From WHSY01 sp050700385 (lineage in GTDB: Bacteria > Actinomycetota > Actinomycetes > Mycobacteriales > Pseudonocardiaceae): a stretch of 7,165 nucleotides of DNA. Each line of letters starts with the position of its first letter. The stretch's first letter is position 1. Positions 6,006-7,165 of this stretch are shown in pieces. Position numbers and translations under genes: made by a program. The notes beneath the pieces were generated by a model that saw only the letters and a list, made by a program, of their open reading frames with translations, made no database searches and was not told the DNA's origin. The stretch lies in the NCBI GenBank assembly GCA_050700385.1, contig JBOHGT010000162.1:1-7165 (forward strand). Reading direction: 5' to 3'.

Positions 6006-6647
6006 ATGACCGACGGCTACGGCGGGCTTGCTGGGCGCTGCTATAGCGCCTACATCGAACGTCCGTTGCTCGGGCGCGCGGTGATCCGCCTTGTCTGGGG
6101 CGGCGATGCCCGTCCGATGTACCGACGCCTCGCAGCGCTGCACGACATCCCTGCCGGGCTCACAGTCATCGACGCGGCTTGCGGAGCCGGCCTCGCACTC
6201 CACTGGCTCGAACCTTCCCGCGTGGGTCGCTACCTCGGCATCGACACGTCGCCGACGATGCTCGCGCGTGCCCGTGAGCGTGCGCGTCGGCGCGGCTTCC
6301 GCGCCGTGGAATTCGAGCTGGCCGACATCGCGGCGATCCCGTTCGACGATGCGGCAGCCGACGTCTGCCTCCTCTACAACGCGCTCCACGTCGTCCCGGA
6401 CCCGGAGGCGGCGGTGACAGAGGCCGTGCGCTGCCTCAAGCCAGGTGGCCGAGTGGAGGGAAGCATGCTGCTGCGGGGCGAGCGGCGCCGCGTCGATCGC
6501 CTCTTCGAGCTCGAGCAAAGCAAGCAGACCGGCCTTCTCGGACCCGGCGGGACGCGATCTGACCTTCGCCGCTGGCTCGAGGCGTTGTCCGACGTCGACG
6601 TCGAGGTCACTGGCTCGTTCGCGATCTTCCGGGGGCAGCGGCCATGA
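6006..6647 (+). CDS. Class I SAM-dependent methyltransferase (213 aa), substrate unknown
   Basis: The product has the Rossmann-type SAM-binding fold. Motif I is VIDAACGAGLALHWL (residues 54-68), the acidic residue ending strand 2 lies in LGIDTSPTML (77-86), motif II is in LADIAAIPFDDAAADVCLL (105-123), and a post-motif CLKPGGRV lies at 143-150. The layout matches Methyltransf_11/25 small-molecule methyltransferases of the UbiE/COQ5-like group, and the length is typical. The ATG at 6006 was chosen because homology-like sequence begins just after it; an in-frame GTG at 6000 is two codons earlier. No ribosome binding site is obvious, so translation may be leaderless. The gene is divergent from metE, but nothing links their reactions beyond both using the methyl cycle. 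The stop is followed by a decayed VOC fragment on the opposite strand. Confidence 0.9.
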   Translation: MTDGYGGLAGRCYSAYIERPLLGRAVIRLVWGGDARPMYRRLAALHDIPAGLTVIDAACGAGLALHWLEPSRVGRYLGIDTSPTMLARARERARRRGFRAVEFELADIAAIPFDDAAADVCLLYNALHVVPDPEAAVTEAVRCLKPGGRVEGSMLLRGERRRVDRLFELEQSKQTGLLGPGGTRSDLRRWLEALSDVDVEVTGSFAIFRGQRP

Positions 6648-6651
6648 GGCC

Positions 6652-6840
6652 TTACAGCGTGTTGGGAAAGGCTGGCGTGGCGCTCGTCCGGGGCGGGGCT
6701 CTCCTGGACGCCCCAGCCGTTCCCGTCGGGATCGCCGAAGAAGACAACGCGTTCCAGTCTCCGCCTCGCCCATCAACCCGGACGGCGCCGTCGAAGTCTG
6801 CCCCGACCTCAATGCGTGGCACACCGCCTCCCGACAGCCT
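6652..6840 (-). pseudogene. Glyoxalase/bleomycin-resistance (VOC) family C-terminal fragment, frameshifted
   Basis: One minus-strand frame gives GVPRIEVGADFDGAVRVDGR (from about 6825). After a shift near 6755 another gives LERVVFFGDPDGNGWGVQES, the unmistakable C-terminal strand and turn of actinobacterial VOC proteins (FxDPDGNGW.xQE). One added C restores a single frame (GRGGDLERVVFF). No N-terminal VOC module lies upstream. The restored frame also lacks a stop before running into the methyltransferase gene, although a TAA sits in the other frame at 6654-6652. This is a broken remnant, probably non-functional. Confidence 0.6.
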
Positions 6841-6868
6841 GCTAGATCCGCCCGTTCCAGGATACGAG

Positions 6869-6895
6869 ACCGCTCGGCCCGTCACACCGAGCGGT
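6869..6895. terminator. 9-bp inverted repeat, possible terminator-like hairpin
   Basis: ACCGCTCGG (6869-6877) and CCGAGCGGT (6887-6895) are perfect inverted arms around a 9-base loop. The stop codon of the small minus-strand remnant (6884-6882) lies in the loop. There is no T run on either strand, so if it terminates transcription it does so by the GC-hairpin style common in actinomycetes. Confidence 0.5.
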
Positions 6896-7027
6896 ACAGG
6901 CCCAGCGCCGGCGGCCAGCCCCGGCCGTACGGGTCGCCGAGGATGGCGACGATCGTGAGGTCCTCCTCGCTCCCGCGAAGGCCGCGAGGTATCTCGGGTG
7001 CTCTACCGTCCCGTTGTGGACCCACTG
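6882..7027 (-). pseudogene. Broken small hypothetical gene (3' part), frameshifted, antisense to the neighbouring gene start
   Basis: Two minus-strand frames join into a protein-like sequence: VHNGTVEHPRYLAAFAG in one, then SEEDLTIVAILGDPYG and RGWPPALGLYRSV with a TGA in the next. Both have high GC at third positions. One added G in the GGGAGC near 6970 fuses them. The upstream part would run antisense through the start of the plus-strand gene at 6998, with no convincing start codon, so this is a 3' remnant. I do not recognise the family. Confidence 0.42.
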
Positions 7028-7165
7028 CCCGGCGCTCGCCCCGGCCCGGCTACCAATCTGGTCGACGAGCTCGACGACCTGCGTGCGCACATCTCTCGAC
7101 TGCAGGCGGACAACGCGCGGCTGCGGCGGCTGCTGGAACTCACGCCGAAGCAGGCCAGACCGCCC
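6998..7165 (+). CDS. N-terminus of a coiled-coil protein resembling TOTE-type primase/DEAD helicase conflict proteins (partial, runs off right edge)
   Basis: The frame stays open to the window end. It encodes a short Pro/Gly-rich start (VDPLPGARPGPATN), then a coiled coil with Leu at heptad-like spacing (LVDELDDLRAHISRLQADN and ARLRRLL), ending LELTPKQARPP. From memory, large actinobacterial proteins with a TOTE-conflict archaeo-eukaryotic primase domain followed by a DEAD/DEAH helicase begin with a similar 'LRAENARLRRLLELTPEQARPP' segment. The catalytic domains would lie beyond 7165, so the assignment rests on this segment alone. The GTG at 6998 has GAGG eight bases upstream; the GTG at 7016 has no such site but gives a more typical short N-terminus. 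Other coiled-coil-led actinobacterial proteins remain possible. Confidence 0.55.
   Translation, partial: MLYRPVVDPLPGARPGPATNLVDELDDLRAHISRLQADNARLRRLLELTPKQARPP

Noticed and set aside
6003..6824. Long minus-strand open frame opposite the methyltransferase
   Set aside because: It is the antisense shadow of a gene with clear SAM-binding motifs; only its beginning overlaps the VOC remnant.
1..7165. CRISPR array, tRNA or rRNA genes, insertion sequence or att site
   Set aside because: No regularly spaced repeats, cloverleaf-like sequence, transposase motif or long terminal inverted repeats were found by eye.

Overview
The window looks like chromosomal DNA of a high-GC actinomycete. Two reasons are GTG starts with third codon positions almost all G or C in most genes, and a textbook actinobacterial LexA (SOS) box. 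Sampled 60-base stretches run from about 73% GC in metE to about 55% in the toxin-antitoxin pair. I cannot name the genus; a Pseudonocardiaceae-like or Streptomyces-like host is only an impression.

Left flank (1-1430, minus strand): a large DEAD/DEAH helicase remnant has lost its ATP-binding N-terminus, carries three frameshifts and runs off the left edge. Next to it are two small overlapping Cys-rich, possibly zinc-binding, genes.

Centre: an intact cobalamin-binding-protein-like gene (minus, 1542-2492) and an intact cobalamin-independent methionine synthase, metE (minus, 3502-5799), are separated by an opposite-strand island of clearly lower GC (2500-3492). The island holds a Panacea/SocA-domain antitoxin-like gene and a short overlapping downstream gene that is the likely toxin. 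A perfect LexA-type operator sits at a plausible promoter in front of the pair, so an SOS-induced PanAT-type toxin-antitoxin module is the most interesting reading of this window.

Right flank: divergent from metE is a class I SAM-dependent methyltransferase (plus, 6006-6647). After it come a decayed glyoxalase/VOC fragment and another broken small minus-strand gene with a 9-bp inverted repeat at its stop. Last is the start of a plus-strand gene whose coiled-coil N-terminus resembles TOTE-type primase/helicase conflict proteins. It is cut by the window edge.

How the genes relate: the cobalamin-binding protein and metE both touch B12/methionine metabolism, though no shared control element could be proven. 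The helicase remnant, the PanAT-like pair and the TOTE-like start suggest an accessory, defence-rich neighbourhood. The broken genes lie only in the two flanks, and each is repaired by adding back one C:G pair in a short C/G run. The long central genes are intact, which argues for real decay rather than uniformly poor sequence.
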